From Arthrobacter jinronghuae (GTDB lineage Bacteria; Actinomycetota; Actinomycetes; Actinomycetales; Micrococcaceae): a stretch of DNA of 64,000 bases. Every line of letters begins with the position of its first letter. The first letter of the stretch is position 1. Below are positions 1 to 11,295 of the stretch, piece by piece. A program made the position numbers and the translations under genes. The DNA lies in NCBI RefSeq assembly GCF_025244825.1, contig NZ_CP104263.1, forward strand, positions 3,472,001-3,536,000. Direction: 5' to 3'. The notes under the pieces are model-generated. The model was not told the origin of the DNA and made no database searches. It saw only the letters and a program-made list of their open reading frames with translations.

Positions 1-247
1 GGAAGTCTGGTTGTTTCGTTCTCTGGTTCAAAGTCTAGGTTCCGAGTGCCCACGGGGCGGCATTCGCCGCCCCTTAGACACCTCGCTCGTTCCTCGCTCG
101 GCGATGCGGGGCTACACGAACGCCGCACCGCGCGCACGTTCCGGGTACCTCAGGAGACCCACACACCTGCTTACGTGAGCGGTCCTGGGCACCGCACCAC
201 CGCATCGCCCCCGCGCCGCCGTCACGAGAATCTTTTTGTTTTTGGCG
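1..247. other. intergenic region downstream of gcvT
   Basis: I see no convincing gene here. Positions 54-73 form a perfect 8-bp GC-rich hairpin (GGGGCGGC, loop ATTC, GCCGCCCC) without a T-tract, so it could be a weak terminator at most. A 9-nt direct repeat CCTCGCTCG follows at about 81-101. The next gene lies beyond the left edge. In related actinobacteria gcvH and a serine deaminase gene often follow gcvT; that is context, not seen here. Confidence 0.4.
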
Positions 248-1378
248 CTACTGCTTGCTGCGCTTATAGAACGGAAGCTCGACTACCGTGAAGGATTCAG
301 GCTTGCCGCGGAGGTCGACATTAAGTTCCGTGCCGGGCTTCGTGAACGCCGCATCCACGTAAGCGAGGGCGATAGGGAAGCCGAGGGTCGGGCTGGGAGC
401 GCCGGAAGTGACTTCACCGAGGACCGTTTCGCCGTCGCTGCTGAGCACCGGGTAATGGGAGCGGGCTGAACGTCGGCCGGAGCCCTTCAGGCCCACGAGG
501 CGGCGGGCAGGTCCGGCGGCCTTACGGGCTTCGAGGGCGGAACGGCCCACAAAGTTCCCCTCCTTGGAGAGGGCGACGACGGGTCCCAGGCCGGCGGCGT
601 ACGGGTCCGTGTCCAGCGTGAGTTCGTTGCCGTAGAGCGGCATCCCGGCCTCCAGGCGGAGCGAATCGCGGCAGGCCAGGCCCGCCGGAATCAGTCCCCG
701 GCCCTCACCGGCAGCCAACAGCGCAGACCAGAGGTCCGCGGCGTCGTCGTTGGGGACGTAGATCTCGAACCCGTCTTCGCCGGTGTACCCGGTGCGGGCC
801 ACGAGCAGGTCCAGGGTCCGCTCCCCCGCCCGGATGCCCACGGTGTCGGCAGCGTAGTACTTCATCCCCGTGACAGCTTCAGCCTGATGGGCGGGGACCA
901 GGTCCAGCAGGATGGCTTCGGCAGCCGGCCCCTGCACGGCCACCAGCGAGGCTTCCGCCGAGACGTTGTTCACCGCGACGTCGAAGCCCTCGGCCCGGGA
1001 CGCCAGTTCTGCGGCTACGGTGTCCGCGTTGCCCGCGTTGGGCACCACCAGGTAGGAGTCGTCGGCGAGGCGGTAGCTAATCAGGTCATCGATGATCCCG
1101 CCGTCGTTGTTGGTGATCAGCGAATACTTGGCGCGTCCCACCTTCACAACGGAAAGCTTGCCTGCCAGTGCGTAGTCCAGGAACGCCCCGGCGTCGGGCC
1201 CGGAGACCTCCACTTCGCCCATGTGGGAGAGGTCGAACAGCCCGGCTGCGGTGCGTACGGCCTTATGTTCAGCCAGCTCGGAGCTGTATTTGAGGGGCAT
1301 CTGCCAGCCGCCGAAGTCGGTGAAGGAAGCGCCCAGCTGTTTGTGCGCCTCATACAGCGCTGTGTACTTCTCAGTCAT
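248..1378 (-). CDS. gcvT: aminomethyltransferase (glycine cleavage T protein)
   Basis: GcvT takes the aminomethyl group carried on lipoyl-GcvH, releases ammonia and passes the methylene to tetrahydrofolate. The 376-residue length is normal for the family. The N-terminus (YEAHKQLGASFTDFGGWQMP) and the FDLSHMGEVEVSGPDA segment are typical of the folate-binding GcvT fold, and GYTGEDGFEIYVP in the middle is a conserved GcvT block. It begins 12 nt after gcvP on the same strand, so the two are almost certainly co-transcribed from the glycine riboswitch promoter upstream of gcvP. gcvH is not in the window and may lie to the left. Identification is secure. Confidence 0.96.
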   Translation of the reverse strand: MTEKYTALYEAHKQLGASFTDFGGWQMPLKYSSELAEHKAVRTAAGLFDLSHMGEVEVSGPDAGAFLDYALAGKLSVVKVGRAKYSLITNNDGGIIDDLISYRLADDSYLVVPNAGNADTVAAELASRAEGFDVAVNNVSAEASLVAVQGPAAEAILLDLVPAHQAEAVTGMKYYAADTVGIRAGERTLDLLVARTGYTGEDGFEIYVPNDDAADLWSALLAAGEGRGLIPAGLACRDSLRLEAGMPLYGNELTLDTDPYAAGLGPVVALSKEGNFVGRSALEARKAAGPARRLVGLKGSGRRSARSHYPVLSSDGETVLGEVTSGAPSPTLGFPIALAYVDAAFTKPGTELNVDLRGKPESFTVVELPFYKRSKQ

Positions 1379-1390
1379 GGAATGTTCCTT

Positions 1391-4240
<2,850 letters not shown>

Positions 4241-4299
4241 TTGAGGCTCCAGGAAAGGCAGACGGGGGTACGTCGACGGCGACGGCTCCTCCCCGCTCT

Positions 4300-4490
4300 G
4301 TATTGGACCTGAGAGATTCCGCGGGTGTTCTTCCGCTTGCACCGTCGGTGAGTTTCCGGCACGGCCGGGAACTGCTTTCCAGAGTTGCCTCGCTGTGGCG
4401 GTACGGGGGCCTGAGAGATTCCCGGGGAGGGTTTGCTCCTACGGCGCCCGCCGATACTGATGCGCATCCGGCGGGACTCTCCCGCCACGG
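4300..4490 (-). promoter_or_regulatory. tandem glycine riboswitch upstream of gcvP
   Basis: Read on the minus strand, two glycine-aptamer copies follow each other. Aptamer 1 (about 4490-4404) has GCGGGAGAGTCCCGCC, then GGCGCCGTAGGAGCAA, and ends in TCTCAGG. Aptamer 2 (about 4392-4304) has the CACCGACGGTGCAAGC core and again ends in TCTCAGG. The repeated TCTCAGG ends and the GCGCCG(T)AGGAGCAA-type cores are hallmarks of the cooperative gcvT-class riboswitch. About 60 nt of expression platform separate it from the gcvP ATG. In this class glycine binding usually turns expression on. I could not fold the RNA computationally. Confidence 0.92.
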
Positions 4491-4786
4491 CTGATAAAGG
4501 CATATTCAGTTGGAACTGCTGATGTGACAGGGCCAACTTTAGCCTGCCCCCGGCACCGCCTCAACCCTCAGACACGCCCGGGCTCGGGTGCCTGATGCCG
4601 TCCGGAAAGGCCCCCGACCCCCGTGTGACCTGCAACGTCACAGCTGCCTGAATTTGACGGGGCCTGTTAACGGCTTCCAAACTGAAATGTCGGCGGCAGC
4701 GCCAACATCCAGCGTTGCCTTTTCTTAGGCGGCATAGGCGATTACGGCGGATGAGCTGCCGGCGGGTGCCTAAAAGAGAGATTTCA
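4491..4786. promoter_or_regulatory. divergent gcvP / cycA promoter region
   Basis: This stretch lies between the 5' end of the glycine riboswitch and the permease start and must hold both promoters. No clear consensus -35/-10 pair stands out on either strand. On the plus strand AAAAGAGAG at about 4772-4780 is the ribosome binding site for the permease. No gene is supported here. Confidence 0.4.
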
Positions 4787-6277
4787 ATGTCTGAGCACAG
4801 AACCCGCCCACCAAGCGACAGCGCTGTTCCCGCGCCGCAAAACAGGGCAGAGAAACCCCATCTCGCGCGTTCCCTGTCCAGCCGGCACATCCAGCTGCTG
4901 GCCATCGGCGGCGCCATCGGTACCGGTTTGTTCATGGGATCCGGCAAGACCATCTCCGCAGCCGGCCCGTCAGTGATCTTCGTCTACGCGATCATCGGCT
5001 TCATGCTCTTCTTCGTTATGCGGGCCATGGGCGAACTGCTGCTCTCCAACCTTCGCTACAAGTCCTTCACCGACTTCTCGGCGGACCTGCTGGGCCCCTG
5101 GGCCGGCTTCTTCACCGGTTGGACCTACTGGTTCTGCTGGGTGGTCACCGGCATTGCAGACGTGGTGGCGATTGCCCATTACGTCACCTTCTGGTGGGGC
5201 AACGCTCCCCTGTGGATACCGGCCCTGGCCTGCATCCTGCTGCTGCTGGCCTTGAACCTGCCGACCGTCAAGGCGTTCGGTGAAACCGAATTCTGGTTTG
5301 CGCTGGTCAAGATCATCGCCATCCTGACGCTCATCGTGGTGGGACTGGTCATGATCCTTACCGGCTTCACGCACGGCAACGGGGTTACCGCCGGCTTCGG
5401 CAACCTCTGGGAACACGGCGGCTTCTTCCCCACCGGCCCCATGGGCTTTGTCGCCGGCTTCCAGATTGCGGTGTTCGCGTTTGTCGGCATCGAACTGGTG
5501 GGCACCACCGCGGCGGAAACCAAGGATCCGGAAAAGAACCTGCCCCGGGCCGTGAACTCCATTCCGATCCGCATCCTGCTCTTCTACGTAGGCGCCCTGG
5601 TGGTGCTGATGGCCGTGATCCCCTGGGACGAATTCAGCGCCGATGAAAGCCCGTTCGTGGGTATGTTCACCCTGGCCGGGCTCGGCACCGCCGCTGCCAT
5701 CGTGAACTTCGTAGTGTTGACATCCGCGGCATCTTCAGCGAATTCCGGGATATATTCCACTTCGCGTATGGTTTTCGGCCTGGCGCAGGAAGGCGATGCT
5801 CCGCGGCAGTTCGGCCGCCTGTCCCGGCGGAAAGTGCCCCAAAACGCCCTGTTCTTCTCCTGCACCTTCCTGCTGGCCGGCGTCGCCCTGCTGTACGCGG
5901 GAGAATCCGTCAGCGCCGCGTTCACCCTGGTGAGCACCATTTCGGCCCTGTGCTTTATGTTCGTCTGGTCCATCATCCTGATCAGCTACCTGGTGTACCG
6001 GAAGCGCCGGCCGCAGCTGCACGAGGCGTCGAAGTTTAAGATGCCCGGCGGCGTCGTGATGGCCTATCTGGTGCTGGCGTTCTTCGCGTTTATCCTGTGG
6101 ACACTCACCACCCAGACAGACACCCTGCAGGCGCTCCTCGTGACCCCCGTGTGGTTCGTCCTGCTGGGCATCGTCTACGCCGTACTGCGCCGGACGCCCG
6201 TGCACCAGGCGCGGGTAGCGGCACACCACGACGACGTCGCCCGCGAACGCGCCGCACTCACGTCCGCAAAGCCGTAA
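4787..6277 (+). CDS. cycA: D-serine/D-alanine/glycine permease (CycA-type APC transporter)
   Basis: This 496-residue APC-superfamily symporter has the predicted 12 membrane helices of the family. Its sequence tracks E. coli CycA closely from memory: AIGGAIGTGLFMGSGKTI at the first helix, KSFTDFSADLLGPWAGFFTGW, VGIELVGTTAAETKDPEK and SAASSANSGIYSTSRM. The start at ATG 4787 (MSEHRTRP) follows an AGAGAG ribosome binding site; the frame is open upstream from 4715 without a site. It is divergent from the riboswitch-controlled gcvPT operon, so glycine uptake and breakdown sit side by side. Substrate range (glycine, D-Ala, D-Ser) is inferred from family and context. Confidence 0.85.
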   Translation: MSEHRTRPPSDSAVPAPQNRAEKPHLARSLSSRHIQLLAIGGAIGTGLFMGSGKTISAAGPSVIFVYAIIGFMLFFVMRAMGELLLSNLRYKSFTDFSADLLGPWAGFFTGWTYWFCWVVTGIADVVAIAHYVTFWWGNAPLWIPALACILLLLALNLPTVKAFGETEFWFALVKIIAILTLIVVGLVMILTGFTHGNGVTAGFGNLWEHGGFFPTGPMGFVAGFQIAVFAFVGIELVGTTAAETKDPEKNLPRAVNSIPIRILLFYVGALVVLMAVIPWDEFSADESPFVGMFTLAGLGTAAAIVNFVVLTSAASSANSGIYSTSRMVFGLAQEGDAPRQFGRLSRRKVPQNALFFSCTFLLAGVALLYAGESVSAAFTLVSTISALCFMFVWSIILISYLVYRKRRPQLHEASKFKMPGGVVMAYLVLAFFAFILWTLTTQTDTLQALLVTPVWFVLLGIVYAVLRRTPVHQARVAAHHDDVARERAALTSAKP

Positions 6278-6285
6278 CCGGGCTC

Positions 6286-6915
6286 CTAGTACACCACCGT
6301 CCCCCGGGAGCTGACCGTTGCGCCGCCTCCCGGGGCACCGGCTTTGTTGCTGGCGTCTATCTCCAGCCCGAAGGTATTCAGCGGCACCTCCAGTGCTGAG
6401 ACCAGGTGCGGCACCACTTCCTGCTGGATCCGTGCGATCACGCCCTGCACGTCCGCGTCGGAATTCACCGTCACCTTCATGGCCAGGTCCGGCTCGTCAG
6501 CACTGCCGCGCAGGCGGACGGTTGAGCCCACCACTCCGGGCAGCTGTTCCGTCTCGTGGCTGACGGCGGAGGCCAGCACCTGGGGATCACACACGGTGAT
6601 GCCGTGTGCAGGGTCTTCCTGCAGTCGAAATGTCCCTGCCGGCCGGGACCGGGGAACCTGGGCCACAAGCCACCACAGGCCCAGGACGCCCAGGATCACT
6701 CCGGCAAGCAGCATGCCCCACGGCACGTACTCCCCGGCCAGGAACCCCTGGCCGTCGGTTTCGGACAGCACCCGGTCCGAACGGCCCGGGCTGCCGCCGA
6801 TGAAGCGCTCCAGGCCTCCGGCGGCAATAAGTGCTGCCAGCACTCCGGCAGCAAGGAAAAGGACCCCAAGGATTATCAGCCACGTCCGGTTGGCTTTTCC
6901 TGAATGGTGCCTCAT
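6286..6915 (-). CDS. AmaP-like membrane protein of the Asp23 cluster
   Basis: This 209-residue protein has two N-terminal membrane helices (about residues 11-33 and 66-86) and a C-terminal soluble domain of about 110 residues. The layout matches alkaline-shock membrane anchor proteins (AmaP), which tether Asp23 to the membrane in Firmicutes. It is the last gene of a minus-strand set with two Asp23-family proteins. The preceding gene ends 30 nt upstream. The function as an anchor is inferred from topology and neighbours. Confidence 0.7.
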   Translation of the reverse strand: MRHHSGKANRTWLIILGVLFLAAGVLAALIAAGGLERFIGGSPGRSDRVLSETDGQGFLAGEYVPWGMLLAGVILGVLGLWWLVAQVPRSRPAGTFRLQEDPAHGITVCDPQVLASAVSHETEQLPGVVGSTVRLRGSADEPDLAMKVTVNSDADVQGVIARIQQEVVPHLVSALEVPLNTFGLEIDASNKAGAPGGGATVSSRGTVVY

Positions 6916-6945
6916 TGCCCTGCCTTCCTCTGCTGGTCCCGGCTG

Positions 6946-7560
6946 TCAGTCCCGCGTTCGAATGGTTGCCGTGACTTCCGGCACCGGATCCAGTCCGGTG
7001 GCGGCAAGGCGTGAGCGCACCCCGTCCACCACCCAGTGCTGCAAATCGGTGGTGCCGTGCAGCGCCGTCGTCACGTCCAGATGGACCTTGCGTGAGGACG
7101 CCGTCGCGGAGGCGGAGGCGACCCCGTCAATGTGGTCGCAGGTGGATGCCGCTAATCGCGCGACTGCGCGCCGGCTCATCACCACGGTTTCCCCGCCCCG
7201 GACCGACGGAACGCCGCCCGATTCCCCTGCTCCGGGCAGCCCCGGCATATTCACCGGTTTTGCCCGCAGCGGCAGCGCGGAGAAGTCCCCTGGGAGCATC
7301 CCGCACAGCAGCAGGATCACCCCGATCAGGAGCAGCACTACGGCACCGGTCCAACCCCGGGTGCTGTCCCAGCCGGTCTCAGAAAGCCAACGCACCGGTT
7401 CCGTCACGAACGCCGGCCAACTCCCCTGAATGAGGCGGGCGACGGCGGCCCAAACCAGCCCCACACCGAGCGCCAGCATCACGATCGCCGAAATTGTTGC
7501 GGGAACGGAGCGGCTGGGCCTGCGCCGCATGGACACCGGCGGCGGGATCTTCGCGCTCAT
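6946..7560 (-). CDS. DUF6286-like membrane protein of the Asp23 cluster
   Basis: This 204-residue protein has two hydrophobic segments (about residues 22-43 and 70-90) separated by a short external or cytosolic loop, followed by a soluble alpha/beta domain resembling the C-terminal part of the neighbouring AmaP-like protein. Actinobacterial Asp23 clusters commonly carry such a protein. Its start codon overlaps the stop of the upstream Asp23-like gene (ATGA at 7557-7560), which indicates translational coupling. The biochemical role is unknown. Confidence 0.65.
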   Translation of the reverse strand: MSAKIPPPVSMRRRPSRSVPATISAIVMLALGVGLVWAAVARLIQGSWPAFVTEPVRWLSETGWDSTRGWTGAVVLLLIGVILLLCGMLPGDFSALPLRAKPVNMPGLPGAGESGGVPSVRGGETVVMSRRAVARLAASTCDHIDGVASASATASSRKVHLDVTTALHGTTDLQHWVVDGVRSRLAATGLDPVPEVTATIRTRD

Positions 7561-7964
7561 TGCAGTTTCCTTCGACCGCGCGGATCCCGCTGCGGCGGCT
7601 TCAGCCAGGAAACCGTAATGTCCACCTGCCTCACCTGCACTCCGGTCAGCTCGGTGACCCGCTCCGTGATCCGGCGGCGCAGTTGTTCGGTTGTCTGACG
7701 CAGCGGCATCGGATACGGCAGCCCCACGGTGACCTTGAGGCTGGCGACATTTCCGGCCAACTCCACACTGGCATCCGGCCGTGCCGACAGATCCGCGCGG
7801 CTGCCGATACCGAGGAACCCTCCGGAGCTTCCACCCGCAAACGTCTCATCCCGGGCTACCTGGCTGGCCGTTTTCTCCAGCACCCGCCGGGCCAGGACGG
7901 TTTCCCCGCGGTCATCGACATCCCGCCCCGAAGGCAGCGACGGCGGCGCCGTGGGAATGCTCAT
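7557..7964 (-). CDS. short Asp23/Gls24-like envelope stress protein
   Basis: This is a 135-residue protein. The C-terminal part (SLKVTVGLPYPMPL through VQVRQVDITVSWL) has the alternating beta pattern of Asp23/Gls24 proteins: a conserved hydrophobic strand, an amphipathic helix and a final DITV strand. The N-terminus is Pro/Ser/Asp rich and likely disordered. It is coupled at both ends: its ATG overlaps the stop of the 59-residue membrane gene (ATGA, 7961-7964), and its stop overlaps the next start. I infer a cytosolic membrane-associated complex with the AmaP-like protein. Confidence 0.7.
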   Translation of the reverse strand: MSIPTAPPSLPSGRDVDDRGETVLARRVLEKTASQVARDETFAGGSSGGFLGIGSRADLSARPDASVELAGNVASLKVTVGLPYPMPLRQTTEQLRRRITERVTELTGVQVRQVDITVSWLKPPQRDPRGRRKLQ

Positions 7965-8140
7965 CGGCTTGACGCTTTACCGAGCATCCCGGCGACGTCC
8001 ACCTTCCCATCCGCCACCAACCCCACCAGCAGCCCGATCAGGCCGAACAGCAGCGTAATGAGGAAGGCCAGCCAACCGCCGAAGGCCAGCACGATTCCCA
8101 GCACCAGCCCGATTAACAAACACCACCGCGTTCCGGACAT
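7961..8140 (-). CDS. 59-residue DUF2273-like small membrane protein
   Basis: A small gene sits between the two Asp23 genes: start ATG at 8140 preceded by an excellent GAAGGAGGA ribosome binding site, 59 residues, stop overlapping the next start (ATGA). The product begins MSGTRWCLLIGLVLG and has two hydrophobic helices (about residues 7-22 and 24-42) followed by a short charged tail (ADGKVDVAGMLGKASSR). Asp23 clusters in Gram-positives typically contain a small DUF2273 membrane protein in this position, and size, topology and context all agree. It may help anchor Asp23 at the membrane. Confidence 0.78.
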   Translation of the reverse strand: MSGTRWCLLIGLVLGIVLAFGGWLAFLITLLFGLIGLLVGLVADGKVDVAGMLGKASSR

Positions 8141-8170
8141 GGAGTCCTCCTTCTGCTTGTTGTACGGCCC

Positions 8171-8749
8171 TTACTCCAGGCTCTTGGACTGGCTGGAGGG
8201 CTGCTGGTCGTCCTGGTCCTCGTTCTCGTCCGGCAGGTGGACATCGGTGACATTCACGTTCACCTCCAGCACTTCCAGGCCGGTGGCGTTTTCCACGGAC
8301 CGGATGACGTTGCGCCGGATACCCTGGCTCACCTCCACCACGGAGAAGCCGTACTCCACCACGATGCTGACGTCGATCGCCGCCTGGCGTTCACCCTTTT
8401 CCACCGTGACGCCGTTGCTGACGTTGGTCTGCGAACCCGGGATCCGTTCGGTCATGGAACTGAAAGCCCGCCGGGCGGCATTGCCCATGGCATAAACCCC
8501 CGGTACCTCGCGGGTGGCCATGCCGGCCAGCTTCTGCACCACGGTTTCCTCGATGGTGGTGTCGCCCCGGGGTGTGTGCAGCGGCCCGGTCCGGCGCTCG
8601 GCGTCAACCGACGACGACGCCGGGGAGCCGCCCTGCCCCTGGGGCGAGCCCTGCCCCTGGGGCGAGCCCTGCCCGGTCTGCATACTCTGGGCACCCTGCG
8701 GATTGGCCGTAGCGGACGTTGCCCCCGCTGCCTTTGATGGATCTGCCAT
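8171..8749 (-). CDS. Asp23/Gls24 family envelope stress response protein
   Basis: This 192-residue protein has a low-complexity N-terminus (about residues 1-60) containing a Ser-Pro-Gln-Gly repeat encoded by an 18-bp tandem repeat. The Asp23 domain runs from about residue 65 to 170: IEETVVQKLAGMATREVPGV, then VEKGERQAAIDVSIVVEYG, then GLEVLEVNVNVTDVHLP. Asp23 proteins respond to alkaline or cell-wall stress and bind a membrane anchor. It is the first gene of the five-gene cluster, with an AGGAGA ribosome binding site, and it is divergent from an ECF sigma factor that may control it. Family assignment is secure; the stress it answers is inferred. Confidence 0.88.
   Translation of the reverse strand: MADPSKAAGATSATANPQGAQSMQTGQGSPQGQGSPQGQGGSPASSSVDAERRTGPLHTPRGDTTIEETVVQKLAGMATREVPGVYAMGNAARRAFSSMTERIPGSQTNVSNGVTVEKGERQAAIDVSIVVEYGFSVVEVSQGIRRNVIRSVENATGLEVLEVNVNVTDVHLPDENEDQDDQQPSSQSKSLE
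8625..8675. repeat. 18-bp tandem repeat within the asp23 gene
   Basis: The plus strand shows GAGCCCTGCCCCTGGGGC at 8646-8663, a nearly identical copy just before it (with three extra bases), and a partial third copy after it. It encodes a Gln-Gly-Ser-Pro repeat in the disordered N-terminus of the Asp23 protein, and copy number may vary between strains. Confidence 0.7.
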
Positions 8750-8950
8750 GAGAATCGTCTCCTGCGTTCATTGCGGATGCACCGCGCGCGTCCCTTACAG
8801 AGTTAATGACGTGCCCAGACCTGGATCGTCACGGCAAACCCCGAACTTCGACTGCCTTTGGCCCAGTCCGTCCTGAGGTTATTCCGTTATGGCTCCCGTT
8901 CTGGGACACTCAACCCACGTCCGGCCGCTGCCGGACGGGACAGGGACACC

Positions 8951-9592
8951 ATGGCAGGATCCGAGCTGCCGCATGCGGCGTATTACGGTATGAGTTCCCC
9001 GCGCGCCGGGTCAGGGAACGGTCCCGCCGACGAGGCGGCCCTGGTCGCACTGGCCCGCGGAGGAGACCTGCCCGCCTTCGAGTACCTTGTGGCCATTTAC
9101 CAGCGCAGGTTGTTCCGGCTCGCCTACCGCATGCTTCGGGACCGCGGTGATGCAGAGGACGTCGTCCAGGACACGCTGACGGCCGGCTGGCGGATGCTCC
9201 CGACCTTGACCCGGGAGGAAGCCTTCGGCGGCTGGGTCTACCGGACGGCGACCAACCGCTGCCTGGATGTGCTTCGGCACCGCACCTCCCATCCACAGGA
9301 CCTGCCGGGCGCCGATCCGCTGGCTGACGCGGCGGCCGTTGCCACCGCACGGGACTCGGACCGGGAAGCGGACCCGCACCACACGGCGGAGGTCGCGGCG
9401 GAATTGGAGTCACTGCGGCGGGCCCTCTCCCTGCTTCCTGCGGATCAGCGGGCCTGCTGGCTCCTGCGCGAGGTCCACGGGCAAAGCTATGCGGAGATCG
9501 GCGCTGCGCTGCGCATCAGCCCGCAGGCCGTGCGCGGACGGTTGTCCCGGGCCCGCGAACACCTGTCAGCAGCCATGACGCAGTGGAGGTAG
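8951..9592 (+). CDS. ECF-type RNA polymerase sigma factor
   Basis: This 213-residue sigma-70 family factor lacks region 3. Region 2 includes FEYLVAIYQRRLFRLAYRML and DAEDVVQDTLTAGWR (core and -10 binding), and region 4 includes LSLLPADQRACWLLREVHG and the HTH YAEIGAALRISPQAVRGRLSRARE. I chose ATG 8951 (MAGSELPHAAYYG), preceded by GGGACAGGGA. ATG 8990 is an alternative, and the TTG at 8858 is less likely. No anti-sigma gene is adjacent; the divergent Asp23/AmaP cluster is the obvious candidate regulon. Whether it autoregulates cannot be read from the sequence. Confidence 0.88.
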   Translation: MAGSELPHAAYYGMSSPRAGSGNGPADEAALVALARGGDLPAFEYLVAIYQRRLFRLAYRMLRDRGDAEDVVQDTLTAGWRMLPTLTREEAFGGWVYRTATNRCLDVLRHRTSHPQDLPGADPLADAAAVATARDSDREADPHHTAEVAAELESLRRALSLLPADQRACWLLREVHGQSYAEIGAALRISPQAVRGRLSRAREHLSAAMTQWR

Positions 9593-9596
9593 TCCC

Positions 9597-9625
9597 TTGT
9601 AATTCCACGTGTCAGACAATAATAT
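9597..9625 (+). promoter_or_regulatory. predicted promoter of malate synthase
   Basis: TTGTAA at 9597-9602 and TAATAT at 9620-9625 are separated by exactly 17 nt, a good sigma-70-type promoter. It lies just after the sigma-factor stop and about 70 nt before the aceB start, giving a leader of roughly 65 nt. Confidence 0.6.
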
Positions 9626-9696
9626 CCACGATACGGAAGAAGTAACCGGCATCACTTTACTGCTGTCCACCGGCATTGCCACAGGGAGAATCCATT

Positions 9697-11295
9697 ATGG
9701 CCATTGAAGTAACCGACTCCTCGCCCGCCGAAGGATCGGAACACATCCTGACCCCCGAAGCGCTGGAATTCATCGAGGAACTCCACCGCCGCTTCCGCAG
9801 CACCCGCGACGAGCGCCTTGCCGCCCGCTCCGTCCGCCGCCAGGAAGCCGCCACCACCGGCCGGCTGGACTTCCTGCCCGAGACCGCCGACATCCGCAGC
9901 GGGGATTGGAAGGTGGCCGAGGCACCCGCCGCGCTGCAGGACCGCCGGGTGGAAATGACCGGCCCGGCGTCCCCCGCCAAGATGGCCATCAACGCCCTGA
10001 ACTCCGGTGCCAAAGTCTGGCTGGCCGACCTTGAAGATGCCTGCACCCCCACCTGGCACAACGTGGTGGATTCGCAGGTGAACCTCTACCGTGCTGCGCG
10101 CAACGACCTCTCCTTCACCTCACCCGAGGGCAAGGAGTACGCGCTGCGCACTGATGCGCCACTCGCCGTCGTCGTAATGCGCCCGCGCGGATGGCACCTG
10201 CCCGAAAAGCACGTGCTGATCGACGGCGAACCCGCCGTTGGCGCGCTGGTGGACTTCGGTCTGCACTTCTTCGCCAACGCCCGGCAACTGCTGGACAACG
10301 GGCAGGGCCCCTACTATTACCTGCCCAAGATGGAAAGCCATCTGGAGGCCCGTCTCTGGAACGATGTCTTCGCGTTCTCCGAGGAGTATGTTGGCGTGCC
10401 GCAGGGCACCGTGCGCGCCACCGTCCTGATCGAAACCATTCCGGCAGCCTTCGAAATGGACGAGATCCTCTACGAACTGCGAGACCACGCCTCCGGGCTG
10501 AACGCCGGACGCTGGGATTACCTTTTCAGCATGATCAAGGTCTTCCGCGATGCCGGAAAGGCGTATCTGCTGCCGGACCGCGCCGATGTTTCCATGACGG
10601 CACCCTTTATGCGTGCCTACACCGAACTGCTCGTGAAGACCTGCCACCGCCGCGGCGCCTTCGCGATGGGCGGTATGGCCGCCTTCATTCCCAACCGCCG
10701 CGAACCGGAAATCACCGCGAGCGCGCTGGAGAAAGTGAAGGCGGACAAAACCCGTGAGGCCGGTGACGGCTTTGACGGTTCCTGGGTGGCCCATCCGGAT
10801 CTGGTACCCGTGTGCCGCGACGTCTTCGACGAGGTCCTGGGCGAGAAGCCGAACCAGGTGGACCGCCAGCGCGAGGATGTGTCCGTGACGGCCACCGATC
10901 TGCTCGATGTCAGCACGGCCGAAGGCTCCATCACGGAGGCAGGGCTGCGGTCCAACCTCTATGTGGCCATCAACTACGTTGCCATCTGGCTCTCCGGCAA
11001 CGGTGCCGTCGCCATCCGGAACCTGATGGAGGACGCGGCCACCGCGGAGATTTCCCGCTCCCAGGTCTGGCAGCAGGTGCGCAACAGCGTGGTGCTCGAG
11101 GATACCGGCGAGACCGTCACCGAGGAACTGGTCAGCCGGCTCCTGGCCGAAGAAACGGAGCGGCTGCGCGGGGAAGTGTCGGATGAGATGTTCACCGGTT
11201 ACTTCGAGCCGGCCAGCCGGATCATCGGGGAGATCAGCCTGTCTCCGGACTACACGGACTTCCTGACCCTGCCGGCGTACGAGTTGATCGACTAG
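9697..11295 (+). CDS. aceB: malate synthase A
   Basis: This enzyme condenses glyoxylate and acetyl-CoA to malate, the second step of the glyoxylate bypass, and lets the cell grow on acetate or fatty acids. The 532 residues fit isoform A. Family blocks visible include GPASPAKMAINALNSGAKVW, VVMRPRGWHLPEKH (active-site arginine region) and ETIPAAFEMDEILYELRDHA with GLNAGRWDYLFS. ATG 9697 has a GGGAGA site; an upstream TTG at 9676 is in frame but less likely. Isocitrate lyase is not in the window. The TAG stop overlaps the TAG stop of the convergent hydrolase gene. Confidence 0.95.
   Translation: MAIEVTDSSPAEGSEHILTPEALEFIEELHRRFRSTRDERLAARSVRRQEAATTGRLDFLPETADIRSGDWKVAEAPAALQDRRVEMTGPASPAKMAINALNSGAKVWLADLEDACTPTWHNVVDSQVNLYRAARNDLSFTSPEGKEYALRTDAPLAVVVMRPRGWHLPEKHVLIDGEPAVGALVDFGLHFFANARQLLDNGQGPYYYLPKMESHLEARLWNDVFAFSEEYVGVPQGTVRATVLIETIPAAFEMDEILYELRDHASGLNAGRWDYLFSMIKVFRDAGKAYLLPDRADVSMTAPFMRAYTELLVKTCHRRGAFAMGGMAAFIPNRREPEITASALEKVKADKTREAGDGFDGSWVAHPDLVPVCRDVFDEVLGEKPNQVDRQREDVSVTATDLLDVSTAEGSITEAGLRSNLYVAINYVAIWLSGNGAVAIRNLMEDAATAEISRSQVWQQVRNSVVLEDTGETVTEELVSRLLAEETERLRGEVSDEMFTGYFEPASRIIGEISLSPDYTDFLTLPAYELID

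Noticed and set aside
54..73. Perfect GC hairpin as an intrinsic terminator for gcvT
   Set aside because: It lies 175 nt past the stop and has no T-tract, so I list it only as a hairpin in the intergenic note.
4241..4342. N-terminal extension of gcvP
   Set aside because: It would translate part of the glycine riboswitch; the ATG at 4240 has a ribosome binding site and matches family length.
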